Source: an uncultured Alphaproteobacteria bacterium (GTDB lineage Bacteria; Pseudomonadota; Alphaproteobacteria; HIMB59; GCA-002718135). Taken from it: a stretch of 64,000 bases of DNA. Position numbers and translations under genes: made by a program. Of the stretch, positions 1 through 8,115 are shown piece by piece. The stretch is taken from positions 1-64,000 of the forward strand of contig CACILT010000002.1 of NCBI GenBank assembly GCA_902587565.1, in the 5' to 3' direction. Numbering within the stretch: position 1 is the stretch's first letter; every line of letters starts with the position of its first letter. The notes under the pieces are model-generated. The model had not been told where the DNA came from. It was given only the letters and a program-made list of their open reading frames with translations, and searched no databases.

Positions 1-400
1 AATTTCCTGTTGAAGGCCAAACTGCTTTATGTTTTTCATAATCAAAAGTGCCATTCAATATTCTTGGAAGCAAACAACCATAAGCTGCCAAAACTTTGTG
101 GGCTGTTATTAAAGGAAAATATCGTCCCATATTTACAATTATCTTTGCCTTAACACCTGTAAATTCTGTTGGAAGTACAATATATTCAGGCTCATTTCCA
201 AAACCTGATTGATCTCTTTTATTAAACCAATGAACTCTAAAGAGGTTAAGAGGATTGATATCATTATTATTTATTTTTTTTAGAGAATTTTTAATATCAT
301 CATTAATAATTTGAGGATCTTGAAGTTCACTTATGCTTGGCAAGACAACTCCTTTTGATTTGAAATAATCAGACGTTTTTTTTATTATTATTTGACTCAT
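1..400 (-). CDS. PLP-dependent fold-type II enzyme (cysteine synthase-like), 3' end cut off
   Basis: Read from the ATG at 400 and open to base 1, so only the first 133 residues are present. It has the look of the 'pyridoxal-5'-phosphate-dependent protein beta subunit' family, related to cysteine/cystathionine synthases: NLFRVHWFN near residue 50, a stretch TGVKAKIIVNMG, then TAHKVLAAYGC where the lysine would bind PLP, and finally KAVWPSTGN at the cut edge. It starts 3 bp after the stop of the ornithine-cyclodeaminase-like gene and is probably the last gene seen of that operon. The substrate is unknown; the operon suggests an amino acid made or consumed by the upstream dehydratase/reductase pair (inference). 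Confidence 0.7.
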   Translation of the reverse strand, partial: MSQIIIKKTSDYFKSKGVVLPSISELQDPQIINDDIKNSLKKINNNDINPLNLFRVHWFNKRDQSGFGNEPEYIVLPTEFTGVKAKIIVNMGRYFPLITAHKVLAAYGCLLPRILNGTFDYEKHKAVWPSTGN

Positions 401-403
401 AAA

Positions 404-1378
404 TTAAATATTGATGCCCAAATTATTATTTTTACAAAGATTATAAGCAAATCTTGCTATTGCAGTATCTTGTACACCAGTTCCTGTCAAATCACATATC
501 GTTATATCTTCTATATTTTTTCTTCCCATGCTTGGATCATTAATAATATCGCCAAGTTCATTAAATTTTTCTTTGGAAGAAATTATATTTTGTTTTAAAG
601 CATGATGTAATTCACCCAAAACACTTGTTTGTAATTGATTGTCAGGTACATATTGATCACAATTTTTTAACATCTGAGGATCTAATTCGTTTTTTTGTTC
701 TGCATCTGATCCCATTGCTGTTATGTGAGTTCCTTTATTTATCCAATCAAATTCCAAAAGCGGTTTTTTACTAGGAGTCGTTGTAACTATTATTTCTGAT
801 AAGCTTGCCAATTCTTTGCAAGAAGAAGCTATATACAAATCTAAATCTAAATCTTTAAAACTTTCTATAAATTGACTTGCTTTTATCTGATCTCTTGACC
901 AGACTATTATTTTATTTATTTTTCTAACTAACATTATTGCTTGAAGTTGTAATTTGGCTTGAATTCCAGCCCCAATAATACCAACAGAATTAGCATTTTG
1001 ATTTGATAAATATTTTGTAGCTATTGCTCCTGCTATAGCTGTTCTAGTATCTGTAAGATAACCTTCATCTAATAAAAGAGATTTTACAACTCCAGTCATT
1101 GAGTCTAATAAAACCATCAGTCCATTACTAGATGGCAAACCAAGTTTTGGATTATCGAAAAAACCTGAAGCAATTTTTATTGCAAAACTATCAAGACCCT
1201 CGACGTATGCAGCTTTAACATCTGATTCACCATGATATTTTTTAATATCAATTCTCATTATAGGTGGCATCATTACCAATCCCTTTGATAAACTTTTAAA
1301 TGCGTCTTCTATTATTGGTATGAGATTTTCATTCAAATCTACATGTTGAATAATATCATTTTTATTAAGGATGAGCAT
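404..1378 (-). CDS. Ornithine cyclodeaminase/mu-crystallin family protein (EutC/imine-reductase-like)
   Basis: 324 residues, the usual family length. A Rossmann NAD(P)-binding motif GIIGAGIQA lies at about 133-141; the conserved lysine of the family is in FAIKIASG (about 68), followed by LTDTRTAIAG (about 108-117) and a MGSDAEQKNELD stretch. Family members are NAD(P)-dependent deaminases or imine reductases; known relatives include EutC of hydroxyectoine use and BhcD, the iminosuccinate reductase of the beta-hydroxyaspartate cycle. The start overlaps the end of the dehydratase-like gene by 14 bp, so the two are translationally linked. Pairing with a PLP dehydratase suggests it reduces an imine made by that enzyme (inference). 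The family assignment is firm; the substrate is not. Confidence 0.85.
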   Translation of the reverse strand: MLILNKNDIIQHVDLNENLIPIIEDAFKSLSKGLVMMPPIMRIDIKKYHGESDVKAAYVEGLDSFAIKIASGFFDNPKLGLPSSNGLMVLLDSMTGVVKSLLLDEGYLTDTRTAIAGAIATKYLSNQNANSVGIIGAGIQAKLQLQAIMLVRKINKIIVWSRDQIKASQFIESFKDLDLDLYIASSCKELASLSEIIVTTTPSKKPLLEFDWINKGTHITAMGSDAEQKNELDPQMLKNCDQYVPDNQLQTSVLGELHHALKQNIISSKEKFNELGDIINDPSMGRKNIEDITICDLTGTGVQDTAIARFAYNLCKNNNLGINI

Positions 1379-2327
1379 GGCTTAAAACTTTGTTAAATAG
1401 TTCCGAGTCAATATTCCCACCACAAATTAAACAAATTATATTTTTTCCTAAGTGCGATGTTAGTTTTTCTTTAACAACCATTACACTTGTTGCTGCAGCA
1501 CCTTCAGATACAATTTTATGTTCTAAAAAATTTATTCTAATTCCCTCAGCTATTTTTTCTTCACTTACTAAAACAAAGTCATCAACGTATTGTTGTACGA
1601 TATTAAATGTAAATTTATTATCTAAACCAATACTACCACCTAAACAATCAGCTAAAGTTTCAGTTTCCTCTACATCCACAGGTCTACCTTCTTTTAGACT
1701 TTCATACATTGAAGGGCCTCTTTCCATAGATACGGCAATAATTTTTGTGTTAGGTTTTTGAAGTTTAATTGCCTGAGCAATTCCAGATATAAGACCGCCA
1801 CCAGATGTTGGTATAATTACTGTATCAACTTCGGGAAATTCATTAAGCATTTCAAGGCCAACTGTACCTTGGCCTATTATAATATCTTCATCATCAAAAG
1901 GGTGAATTAATGGGATATTTTTTTCTTTCGCAATTTGTTTAGCAAGCAAATCAGCTTCATCACTATTCTTTCCAATAATTTCTACTTTTGCTCCTAATTT
2001 TTCAATAGCATCTTTTCTATATTCTGGAACCATTGAAGACATGTATATTGTTGATTGAATCCCCAATACTTTTGAAGCATAAGCAACGCCTTTTCCATGA
2101 TTACCTGTGGAAACTGCGATGACTCCTTTGCTTTTTTCATCTTCACTTAGAGAAAGAAGTTTATTAACAGCGCCTCTTAACTTAAATGAACCAGTGATTT
2201 GAAAATTTTCTAACTTTAGTTTTACTGTAGTATTTTTTGATAGAAAATTTGAATTAATTAATGGTGTATAATTAACATAAGGTAAAATTTTCTTATGTGC
2301 ATCTTGTATTTGTTGAAGTGTAATCAA
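1365..2327 (-). CDS. Threonine dehydratase-like PLP enzyme (EutB/BhcB-like)
   Basis: 320 residues, a fold-type II PLP enzyme of the serine/threonine dehydratase family without a C-terminal ACT regulatory domain, so a catabolic or specialised type. The Schiff-base lysine is in ITGSFKLRGA (K49); the glycine-rich phosphate loop is TSGGGLISG (about 174-182), and ICGGN lies near the C-terminus. Relatives include catabolic threonine dehydratase, serine racemase, beta-hydroxyaspartate dehydratase (BhcB) and EutB of hydroxyectoine degradation. It sits between an EutA-like and an EutC-like gene, the same order as eutABC, which favours a beta-hydroxy amino acid substrate over threonine (inference). Confidence 0.87.
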   Translation of the reverse strand: MITLQQIQDAHKKILPYVNYTPLINSNFLSKNTTVKLKLENFQITGSFKLRGAVNKLLSLSEDEKSKGVIAVSTGNHGKGVAYASKVLGIQSTIYMSSMVPEYRKDAIEKLGAKVEIIGKNSDEADLLAKQIAKEKNIPLIHPFDDEDIIIGQGTVGLEMLNEFPEVDTVIIPTSGGGLISGIAQAIKLQKPNTKIIAVSMERGPSMYESLKEGRPVDVEETETLADCLGGSIGLDNKFTFNIVQQYVDDFVLVSEEKIAEGIRINFLEHKIVSEGAAATSVMVVKEKLTSHLGKNIICLICGGNIDSELFNKVLSHAHP

Positions 2328-2339
2328 TTTAAACCCTAT

Positions 2340-3095
2340 TTAATGTAATTTAAATAGGTTACCAAAACCATCAATTTTTTGATTAATATTACATAATCTT
2401 AATGAATCCCAAATAATTGCTTGATTACTTGAAATGATATCTGTGCTTAATTTTGATTCTAATTTTTCGATAATATCAAGTACTTTTAATGCAGTGCAAG
2501 AAACAAAAATACTATCAACATCTATTAAATCAATTGAGGAAATTGTTTGCATTAAACTATCATGAGTAACCTTGGCAATTTCTGAATCATAATTTAAATT
2601 AAACGAACTAAATGATTTAATTTCAAATCCACTTTCGATTAAATAGTTGTAAACTTTAACATTAACATCTTTTGGATAAGGGGTAAGAACAGCAATTTTT
2701 TTATGATTTAACAATTTAAGTGCTTTGACAGCTGCTGTAATAGGTGTAGTAATTAAAGCATCAGGTTTAGCCTTGAAAATTTTAGATCTTATTCTTTTTT
2801 CACCAATTTCAATAGTACCCGAAGTACATCCATACGCTACAACTTGTATTTTTTCATTGGGTAGTATTTGGTTTGTTGTTTCTGTAAGATGATCTGCCAT
2901 CCTTATATAATTTTCATGAGTAAGAGGATTTAAAAAGGGTATCCTATTAAAAAATAGATCAACTGGTAAATTATGGCAAATTTTTCTAAAATCCTGCTCA
3001 ATGGTAAAATCAGTTGATAGTGTAATTATACCAATTCTAGAAAAGTTTGTATCATGTAAATTGGCTTTAAAATTATTTTGATTAAAACTATCCAT
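2340..3095 (-). CDS. Asp/Glu racemase / maleate isomerase family protein (EutA-like)
   Basis: 251 residues. The Asp/Glu/hydantoin racemase fold is indicated by two cysteine motifs, VAYGCTSGT (C90) and SCTALK (C200), spaced as in maleate isomerase, arylmalonate decarboxylase and EutA. Members use the cysteine pair for racemisation, cis-trans isomerisation or decarboxylation. The start codon overlaps the stop of the amidinotransferase gene at base 3095, and the next gene follows after 12 bp. In the eutABC context it would act on a carboxylic or amino acid before the dehydratase (inference). Confidence 0.8.
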   Translation of the reverse strand: MDSFNQNNFKANLHDTNFSRIGIITLSTDFTIEQDFRKICHNLPVDLFFNRIPFLNPLTHENYIRMADHLTETTNQILPNEKIQVVAYGCTSGTIEIGEKRIRSKIFKAKPDALITTPITAAVKALKLLNHKKIAVLTPYPKDVNVKVYNYLIESGFEIKSFSSFNLNYDSEIAKVTHDSLMQTISSIDLIDVDSIFVSCTALKVLDIIEKLESKLSTDIISSNQAIIWDSLRLCNINQKIDGFGNLFKLH

Positions 3096-4198
3096 TATTG
3101 ATTTGGAAAATAATCCTCACACTCACCCTCTCTATAAACATCAGTAGTGGCACAATGTAGACTGCCCCCAAACGCATAAACATCTCTAAAAGGAACAGGA
3201 ATAACATCTAATCCAAAACTTTCCATTTGTTTAATCATTTTTTCTTCAGTTGCTTCGACACAAATAGTTTTAGGATCAATTATCAAAACGTTCATTGATA
3301 ACCATATTGATGAATAACACATAGGTGGTGGACTATTATGAATAGAAGGAGCTGCTTCATGAATTTCCCATTTATTATCATCAAAAATTTTTCTTTGCTC
3401 TGATGATATTTTTCTATTCGGATTAATAATTATAACTCCTGGTTTAATAGGAGTAAAACATGCATCAATGTGAGTTGGAATTAAATCACCTGGTAAATTA
3501 ATTTGATGAACGCGATGATTTGGATAATGTCTTCTAAGCCAATCTAAGCCACTTAAATTTGATGTAAAATTGTTATGATAGAAAAGATCTTTTCCAAAGC
3601 GTAAAATTTCTGCAGCATCAAAAAGTGGTTCTTTTTCTGTTAATATCATGTCTCTGTTTTCGATTTTCTTATACCGTTCTTCTTCTGTTATGCCTTCAGG
3701 AAGATAATTAGACTTATAGGATTGATTTGTTAATCTTGGTTTAGGTGCAGACTCCCATCTCATATTTTTATCTTCTAAATAATATTTTTCAAGTAATGGT
3801 CTATAAGCAAGGTACTCAAACCATCTACATCTATAAGACATAGGTGCCTCTAGCATTTCATTTCCTACAGTAAGAATAACATCTCTTGGAGGCATGCAGC
3901 CAAACATACCATCATTAAACCAATCGGGTGTCTCGATACTTTGAGAAAAATCAATAGGCGTTGGTCTATCAACTTTTATATTTAGAGAATTTAAAATTTT
4001 AACAAAGTTTTCTAACTGTATATTTGCTTTATCAATTGATTCTTTTGCACGTGGTCCGTGAGATCCTGCCATACCACTATCTTTACTAATTTTAGGTTCA
4101 AGCGCAGGTTCCATAGGGGGTATATTGGCATTTTCAACTGCTCCAACTATAACATGCTTTAATGGATCCCATTCATTCCAAGAATTAACTATTGTCAT
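3095..4198 (-). CDS. Glycine amidinotransferase-like enzyme
   Basis: 367 residues, close to the mature length of vertebrate L-arginine:glycine amidinotransferase. The catalytic triad is visible: Asp194 in LFDAAEILRFG, His243 in THIDACF and Cys349 in GGSLHCAT, with Asp-His spacing of 49 residues as in the human enzyme. Such enzymes move an amidino group from arginine through a thioimidate on the cysteine to an amine acceptor. It is the promoter-proximal gene of the operon; an AAGGA ribosome site lies just upstream of the ATG. The acceptor may be glycine, an inosamine phosphate or another amine; the eutABC-like neighbours suggest an unusual amino acid (inference). Confidence 0.88.
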   Translation of the reverse strand: MTIVNSWNEWDPLKHVIVGAVENANIPPMEPALEPKISKDSGMAGSHGPRAKESIDKANIQLENFVKILNSLNIKVDRPTPIDFSQSIETPDWFNDGMFGCMPPRDVILTVGNEMLEAPMSYRCRWFEYLAYRPLLEKYYLEDKNMRWESAPKPRLTNQSYKSNYLPEGITEEERYKKIENRDMILTEKEPLFDAAEILRFGKDLFYHNNFTSNLSGLDWLRRHYPNHRVHQINLPGDLIPTHIDACFTPIKPGVIIINPNRKISSEQRKIFDDNKWEIHEAAPSIHNSPPPMCYSSIWLSMNVLIIDPKTICVEATEEKMIKQMESFGLDVIPVPFRDVYAFGGSLHCATTDVYREGECEDYFPNQ

Positions 4199-4225
4199 TA
4201 TATTTTCCTTAATTTAAAACTATGC

Positions 4226-4233
4226 ATTATAAT
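4226..4233. promoter_or_regulatory. Bidirectional -10 element in the 43-bp divergent spacer
   Basis: The 8-bp palindrome ATTATAAT contains TATAAT on both strands: plus-strand 4228-4233 and minus-strand 4231-4226. The plus-strand box ends 8 nt before the ATG of the aldehyde dehydrogenase gene, so its transcript would be essentially leaderless. The minus-strand box lies 27 nt before the amidinotransferase ATG, leaving room for a leader with its AAGGA site. No good -35 element is visible on either side. Confidence 0.45.
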
Positions 4234-4241
4234 TAAAACAT

Positions 4242-5693
4242 ATGGAATTAAATAACAAATCACTCTTTAAACAAAAATGTTTTATAAATGGAGAATGGCT
4301 TGAAAGTTCTTCAGGTGAAACACTTGAGGTAAATAATCCAGCTTCTCTTGAAATTATTGGAAACGTTCCAAAATGTTCAATTACTGAAACTAAAAAAGCT
4401 ATTGATGATGCTAATAAAGCTTTCCAAACATGGAAAGAAACTACCGCTAAAGAAAGATCAGTTATTTTAAAAAAGTGGGGAGAGCTAATAACAGAAAATG
4501 TAGATGATTTAGCTAAAATAATGACAATTGAACAAGGTAAACCATTAGCTGAAGCAAAGGGTGAAATACTAATGGGTGCAACATATATTGAGTTCTATGC
4601 GGAAGAAGCAAAAAGAGTTTATGGTGATATAGTTCCAGATCCTAGACCTGGGAAAAGAATAGTAATAATTAAACAACCTGTTGGAGTTGTTGGAGCAATT
4701 ACACCTTGGAACTTTCCTAACTCTATGATTACTAGAAAATGTGCGGCTGCTCTTGCAGTTGGGTGTACCACGGTTGTCAAGCCAGCAAGTCAAACACCAT
4801 ACTCGGCATTAGCTGTTGCAGTGCTAGCTAAAGAAGCTGGTTTTCCAGATGGTGTATTTAATGTAATTACTGGTTCAGCAAGTGAAATTGGTAAAGAGTT
4901 AACAAGCAACCCTGTTGTAAGAAAAATTTCATTTACTGGATCAACAGAAGTTGGAAAAATTCTTTTAGAACAGAGTGCCTCTACAGTAAAGAAAGTCTCT
5001 ATGGAACTTGGTGGTCATGCTCCTTTTATTGTATTTGAAGATGCTGATATGGATGAAGCTGTTGCAGGTGCAATACAAAGTAAATTTAGAAATAGTGGAC
5101 AAACTTGCATTTGTTCCAATCGAATATTTGTTCATGAAAAAATTTATGATGAATTCTTAGATAAATTTACAAATGAAGTTAGTAAAATTACAGTCGGTAA
5201 TGGTCTTGAAGATGGAATTACATCTGGTCCATTAATTGATAAGTCATCCTTAGAAAAAGTAATTGATCATGTACAAGATGCAGTGAACACGGGAGCAAAA
5301 ATAGCAATTGGTGGAAATGTACATTCTCTAGGTGGAAATTATTACCAACCAACTGTTCTATCTAATGTTTCTACCAAAGCAAAAATTACTTTTGAAGAAA
5401 CTTTCGGACCTGTTGCACCACTCTATAAATTTTCAAGTGATGATGAAGTAGTAAGAATGGCGAATGACACACCATACGGATTAGCTTCTTATTTCTATTC
5501 ACGAGACATAGGAAGAATTTGGAAAGTAGCTGAAGCACTAGAATATGGAATTGTATCAATTAATAATGGACTACCAACAATTGCAGAAGTTCCTTTTGGT
5601 GGAGTTAAAGAATCAGGAATGGGAAGAGAAGGTTCTCGATATGGCCTAGATGATTATTTGACTATTAAATATATATCTATGGGTGGTATTTAA
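4242..5693 (+). CDS. gabD: NAD(P)-dependent succinate-semialdehyde dehydrogenase
   Basis: 483 residues, the GabD length. Aldehyde dehydrogenase landmarks: PWNFP with N157, cofactor lysine in TVVKPA (K180), general base in MELGGHAP (E255), and catalytic cysteine in SGQTCICSNR (C289). The CxC arrangement matches E. coli GabD, which oxidises succinate semialdehyde to succinate; other small aldehydes remain possible. It diverges from the amidinotransferase operon by 43 bp. A succinate-semialdehyde dehydrogenase gene (ssd) also accompanies ectoine-use operons in Roseobacters, which fits the EutABC-like neighbours. The 3' end overlaps the ROK kinase gene by 4 bp. Confidence 0.88.
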   Translation: MELNNKSLFKQKCFINGEWLESSSGETLEVNNPASLEIIGNVPKCSITETKKAIDDANKAFQTWKETTAKERSVILKKWGELITENVDDLAKIMTIEQGKPLAEAKGEILMGATYIEFYAEEAKRVYGDIVPDPRPGKRIVIIKQPVGVVGAITPWNFPNSMITRKCAAALAVGCTTVVKPASQTPYSALAVAVLAKEAGFPDGVFNVITGSASEIGKELTSNPVVRKISFTGSTEVGKILLEQSASTVKKVSMELGGHAPFIVFEDADMDEAVAGAIQSKFRNSGQTCICSNRIFVHEKIYDEFLDKFTNEVSKITVGNGLEDGITSGPLIDKSSLEKVIDHVQDAVNTGAKIAIGGNVHSLGGNYYQPTVLSNVSTKAKITFEETFGPVAPLYKFSSDDEVVRMANDTPYGLASYFYSRDIGRIWKVAEALEYGIVSINNGLPTIAEVPFGGVKESGMGREGSRYGLDDYLTIKYISMGGI

Positions 5694-6580
5694 GAAAGCC
5701 AAGCTGCTCCTCTTACGCCGCTTGAGTCACCGTGAATATTTTTTACAACTTTAGTGTGAAGTGTATCTGTAAAAACATATTTTTTTAAAGCATCATTTAT
5801 ATTTTCATAAATAAAATCAATATTTGACATACCTCCACCCAAAACTATCACATCTGGATCAAGAATATTACAAACTAAAGATAAGCCTCTTGCTAAATGA
5901 TCGACATATTGAGTAAGTGCAAAGATACTATCTTTTTCTTTATTATTAAAACCATCTAATATTTGATGTGAATTATAATTTTTATTGAAACGTAAATTAT
6001 AGACAGATGAAAATCCTGGTCCAGATATATAGGTCTCTAAGCACCCATCTTTTCCACAATAACATTTTTTAACATATTTTTTTTCATCTTCTGTTCTGCT
6101 GGGCAAGACGATATGTCCCCACTCTCCACTTATGCTATTACGACCTCTTATTACTTTTTGATTTATACTGATACCGCCACCTACACCAGTTCCTATAATG
6201 ACTCCGAAAACAACTTCAAACCCTTTGCCTGCCCCATCTACAGCTTCAGAAAGAGTAAAACAATTAGCATCATTTTCCAAATTCACATTTCTACTTAGAA
6301 TTTTATCTAAATCTTGCTTAAAAGGTTTGCCATTTAACCATATAGAATTAGCATTTTTAATTAACGCTGTATCATTTGATATAGCTCCTGGCATTCCCAT
6401 ACCAACAGATTCTGCTTTGCCGTGTTTATCTTCAAAATGATTTATAATGGAGAGTATCCCATTAATTGTTCCATCATAACTTTTTTCAGTATTAATTCTT
6501 TTTCTATCTATTTCAGTTCCTTTTGGATCTAGAAGAATACCCTCAGTTTTGGTACCGCCTACATCAATACCGATTTTCAT
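5690..6580 (-). CDS. ROK-family sugar kinase
   Basis: 296 residues. N-terminal phosphate-binding DVGGTKTEG (6-14), catalytic Asp104 in ENDANCF, GTGVGGG (131-136) and the ROK zinc site: His156 plus C173, C175 and C180 in KCYCGKDGCLE. ROK kinases phosphorylate hexoses such as fructose, glucose, N-acetylglucosamine or N-acetylmannosamine with ATP; the exact sugar cannot be read here. It lies 6 bp behind bioY, apparently as the last gene of gshA-gshB-bioY-kinase. No helix-turn-helix precedes the kinase domain, so it is an enzyme rather than a ROK repressor. Confidence 0.85.
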   Translation of the reverse strand: MKIGIDVGGTKTEGILLDPKGTEIDRKRINTEKSYDGTINGILSIINHFEDKHGKAESVGMGMPGAISNDTALIKNANSIWLNGKPFKQDLDKILSRNVNLENDANCFTLSEAVDGAGKGFEVVFGVIIGTGVGGGISINQKVIRGRNSISGEWGHIVLPSRTEDEKKYVKKCYCGKDGCLETYISGPGFSSVYNLRFNKNYNSHQILDGFNNKEKDSIFALTQYVDHLARGLSLVCNILDPDVIVLGGGMSNIDFIYENINDALKKYVFTDTLHTKVVKNIHGDSSGVRGAAWLS

Positions 6581-6586
6581 TAATTA

Positions 6587-7153
6587 TTATTTTGTAATAA
6601 TTTTGTGTAAAGTTGGGATCAAAACAACTGCTAATGCTATTTTAAACAATTCACTTGGAATAAATGGTAAAAGGCCAGCAGCTACTGCTTTTTCGAAACC
6701 AATAATATAACCAAGATAGATGATACCAAATAAAAATATAATAGTAGAACCGATTAATAGAGATAATGTAGCTTTAAAATAAGTTTTGCTAAAACCTAAA
6801 TTTGCTAAATAACTTATAACGATAGATGCAAGTAACATTCCATAAAGATATCCTGCAGTTGGGCCAACTAAATAAGCAATTCCACCACCAGATGCAAAGA
6901 CAGGAAGTCCTATAGCGCCTTGAAAAAGGTAAAATGCAACTGTGGCAAAAGATAACCTAACACTATATGTCATTCCTATTAAGAATATGACAAACGTCTG
7001 CATTGTCATTGGCACTGGCCAAAATGGTACTTGAACTTTAGCGGAAATCGCTAGTAAAATTGAACCAAATAACATCAATGTTATTATAAGAAAATTTGAA
7101 TTTATATTTTCAAAATTTTTTAGTTTGTGTATTAAAATTCTATTTTCGTGCAT
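6587..7153 (-). CDS. bioY: Biotin transporter BioY
   Basis: 188 residues with about six hydrophobic segments. The BioY signatures are present: VPFWPVPMTMQTF (about 47-59) and a GLPVF...GGG...GPTAGYL block (about 83-105). BioY is the substrate-binding membrane component for biotin; it works with an ECF energising module (BioMN or shared EcfAAT) or alone. No bioM, bioN or biotin-synthesis genes occur in the window, so this looks like a solitary BioY. It lies in line with gshB upstream (23 bp) and the ROK kinase downstream (6 bp). Confidence 0.9.
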   Translation of the reverse strand: MHENRILIHKLKNFENINSNFLIITLMLFGSILLAISAKVQVPFWPVPMTMQTFVIFLIGMTYSVRLSFATVAFYLFQGAIGLPVFASGGGIAYLVGPTAGYLYGMLLASIVISYLANLGFSKTYFKATLSLLIGSTIIFLFGIIYLGYIIGFEKAVAAGLLPFIPSELFKIALAVVLIPTLHKIITK

Positions 7154-7176
7154 ATGTTTTCCTTTAAATAGTATAA

Positions 7177-8115
7177 TTAAACTAATTTATATTTTGCTTC
7201 AAGCTTATCCCAAAAATCTTTCTCTAATTTTACATTGTTTAATGCATTAATTTGCTTCAATCCTGTAGGTGAAGTTACATTTATTTCGGTTAAATAATTC
7301 CCAATTATATCAATCCCAACAAAAAAGAGATTGTGTTCTTGTAGTTTTGGTCCTAGATTATCAATAATTTCTTTGTCTCTATAAACTAAGTCAGTTTTAC
7401 TTGCCTTACCACCAGCATGAAAATTTGCCTTTAAATTACCTTCTTTAGGTATTCTGGCAACAGAACCGAAATATTCACCATCGAAAAAAACGATTCTCCT
7501 ATCACCATACTCTATCTCATTGATAAATTTTTGGACCATTATAGGCAAGTGTAAATATTCCTCTAATATTTTAGAATTGAAATTACTTTTATCAAATCTA
7601 TGAATACCCTCACCTCCATTACCATATAGTGGTTTAGTTATAATATCTTTTTCTTTGTCTAAAAATTCTTCAATAATTTTTAAATCTTTTGTAACCAAAG
7701 TAGGTGGCATGAATTCTTTAAAATTAAATGTAAATAATTTTTCAGTAGAATTTCTAACTGCTGTTGGATCATTCACAACAATTGTTGAGGATGGAAGTAA
7801 GTCCAAAATATAAGTAGATGTTATATAATTCATATCAAAGGGAGGGTCTTGTCTTAAAAAAATAAATTGAAAATTTTCTAATTTGGTAATTACTTTTTTA
7901 GATTTAAAGTTGAAATAATTATTTTCATCCAAAAATAACTCTAAAAAATATCCGGAAGCTTGAATATAGTTTTCATTTATAAACAGGTCTTTAGGATTAT
8001 AGTAAAAAATTTCATATCCTCTATCTTGCGCTTCATAACCTATCAAAAAAGATGTATCAAATTCGTAATCAATTGTTTCAATACTATCCATTTGTATTGC
8101 AATACTTTTTTTCAT
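7177..8115 (-). CDS. gshB: Glutathione synthetase
   Basis: 312 residues, typical of proteobacterial GshB. ATP-grasp features: KPLYGNGGEGIHRF (glycine-rich loop), a metal-binding NEIEYGDRRIVFF region, and C-terminal EINVTSPTG, which provides Mg-binding Glu/Asn. The N-terminal IAIQMDSIETIDYEFDTSF is the usual GshB opening (preceding the FLRQDPPFDM substrate loop). It adds glycine to gamma-glutamylcysteine in the cytoplasm. The start codon overlaps the last base of gshA (8115), so the two enzymes of glutathione synthesis are translationally coupled. Confidence 0.95.
   Translation of the reverse strand: MKKSIAIQMDSIETIDYEFDTSFLIGYEAQDRGYEIFYYNPKDLFINENYIQASGYFLELFLDENNYFNFKSKKVITKLENFQFIFLRQDPPFDMNYITSTYILDLLPSSTIVVNDPTAVRNSTEKLFTFNFKEFMPPTLVTKDLKIIEEFLDKEKDIITKPLYGNGGEGIHRFDKSNFNSKILEEYLHLPIMVQKFINEIEYGDRRIVFFDGEYFGSVARIPKEGNLKANFHAGGKASKTDLVYRDKEIIDNLGPKLQEHNLFFVGIDIIGNYLTEINVTSPTGLKQINALNNVKLEKDFWDKLEAKYKLV

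Noticed and set aside
392..598. Open frame on the plus strand opposite the cyclodeaminase-like gene
   Set aside because: It overlaps two better-supported minus-strand genes and has no recognisable motif.
404..4198. A complete hydroxyectoine-use operon
   Set aside because: EutA-, EutB- and EutC-like genes are present, but ectoine hydrolase (EutD), deacetylase (EutE) and an ectoine transporter are not seen, and an amidinotransferase takes the lead position.
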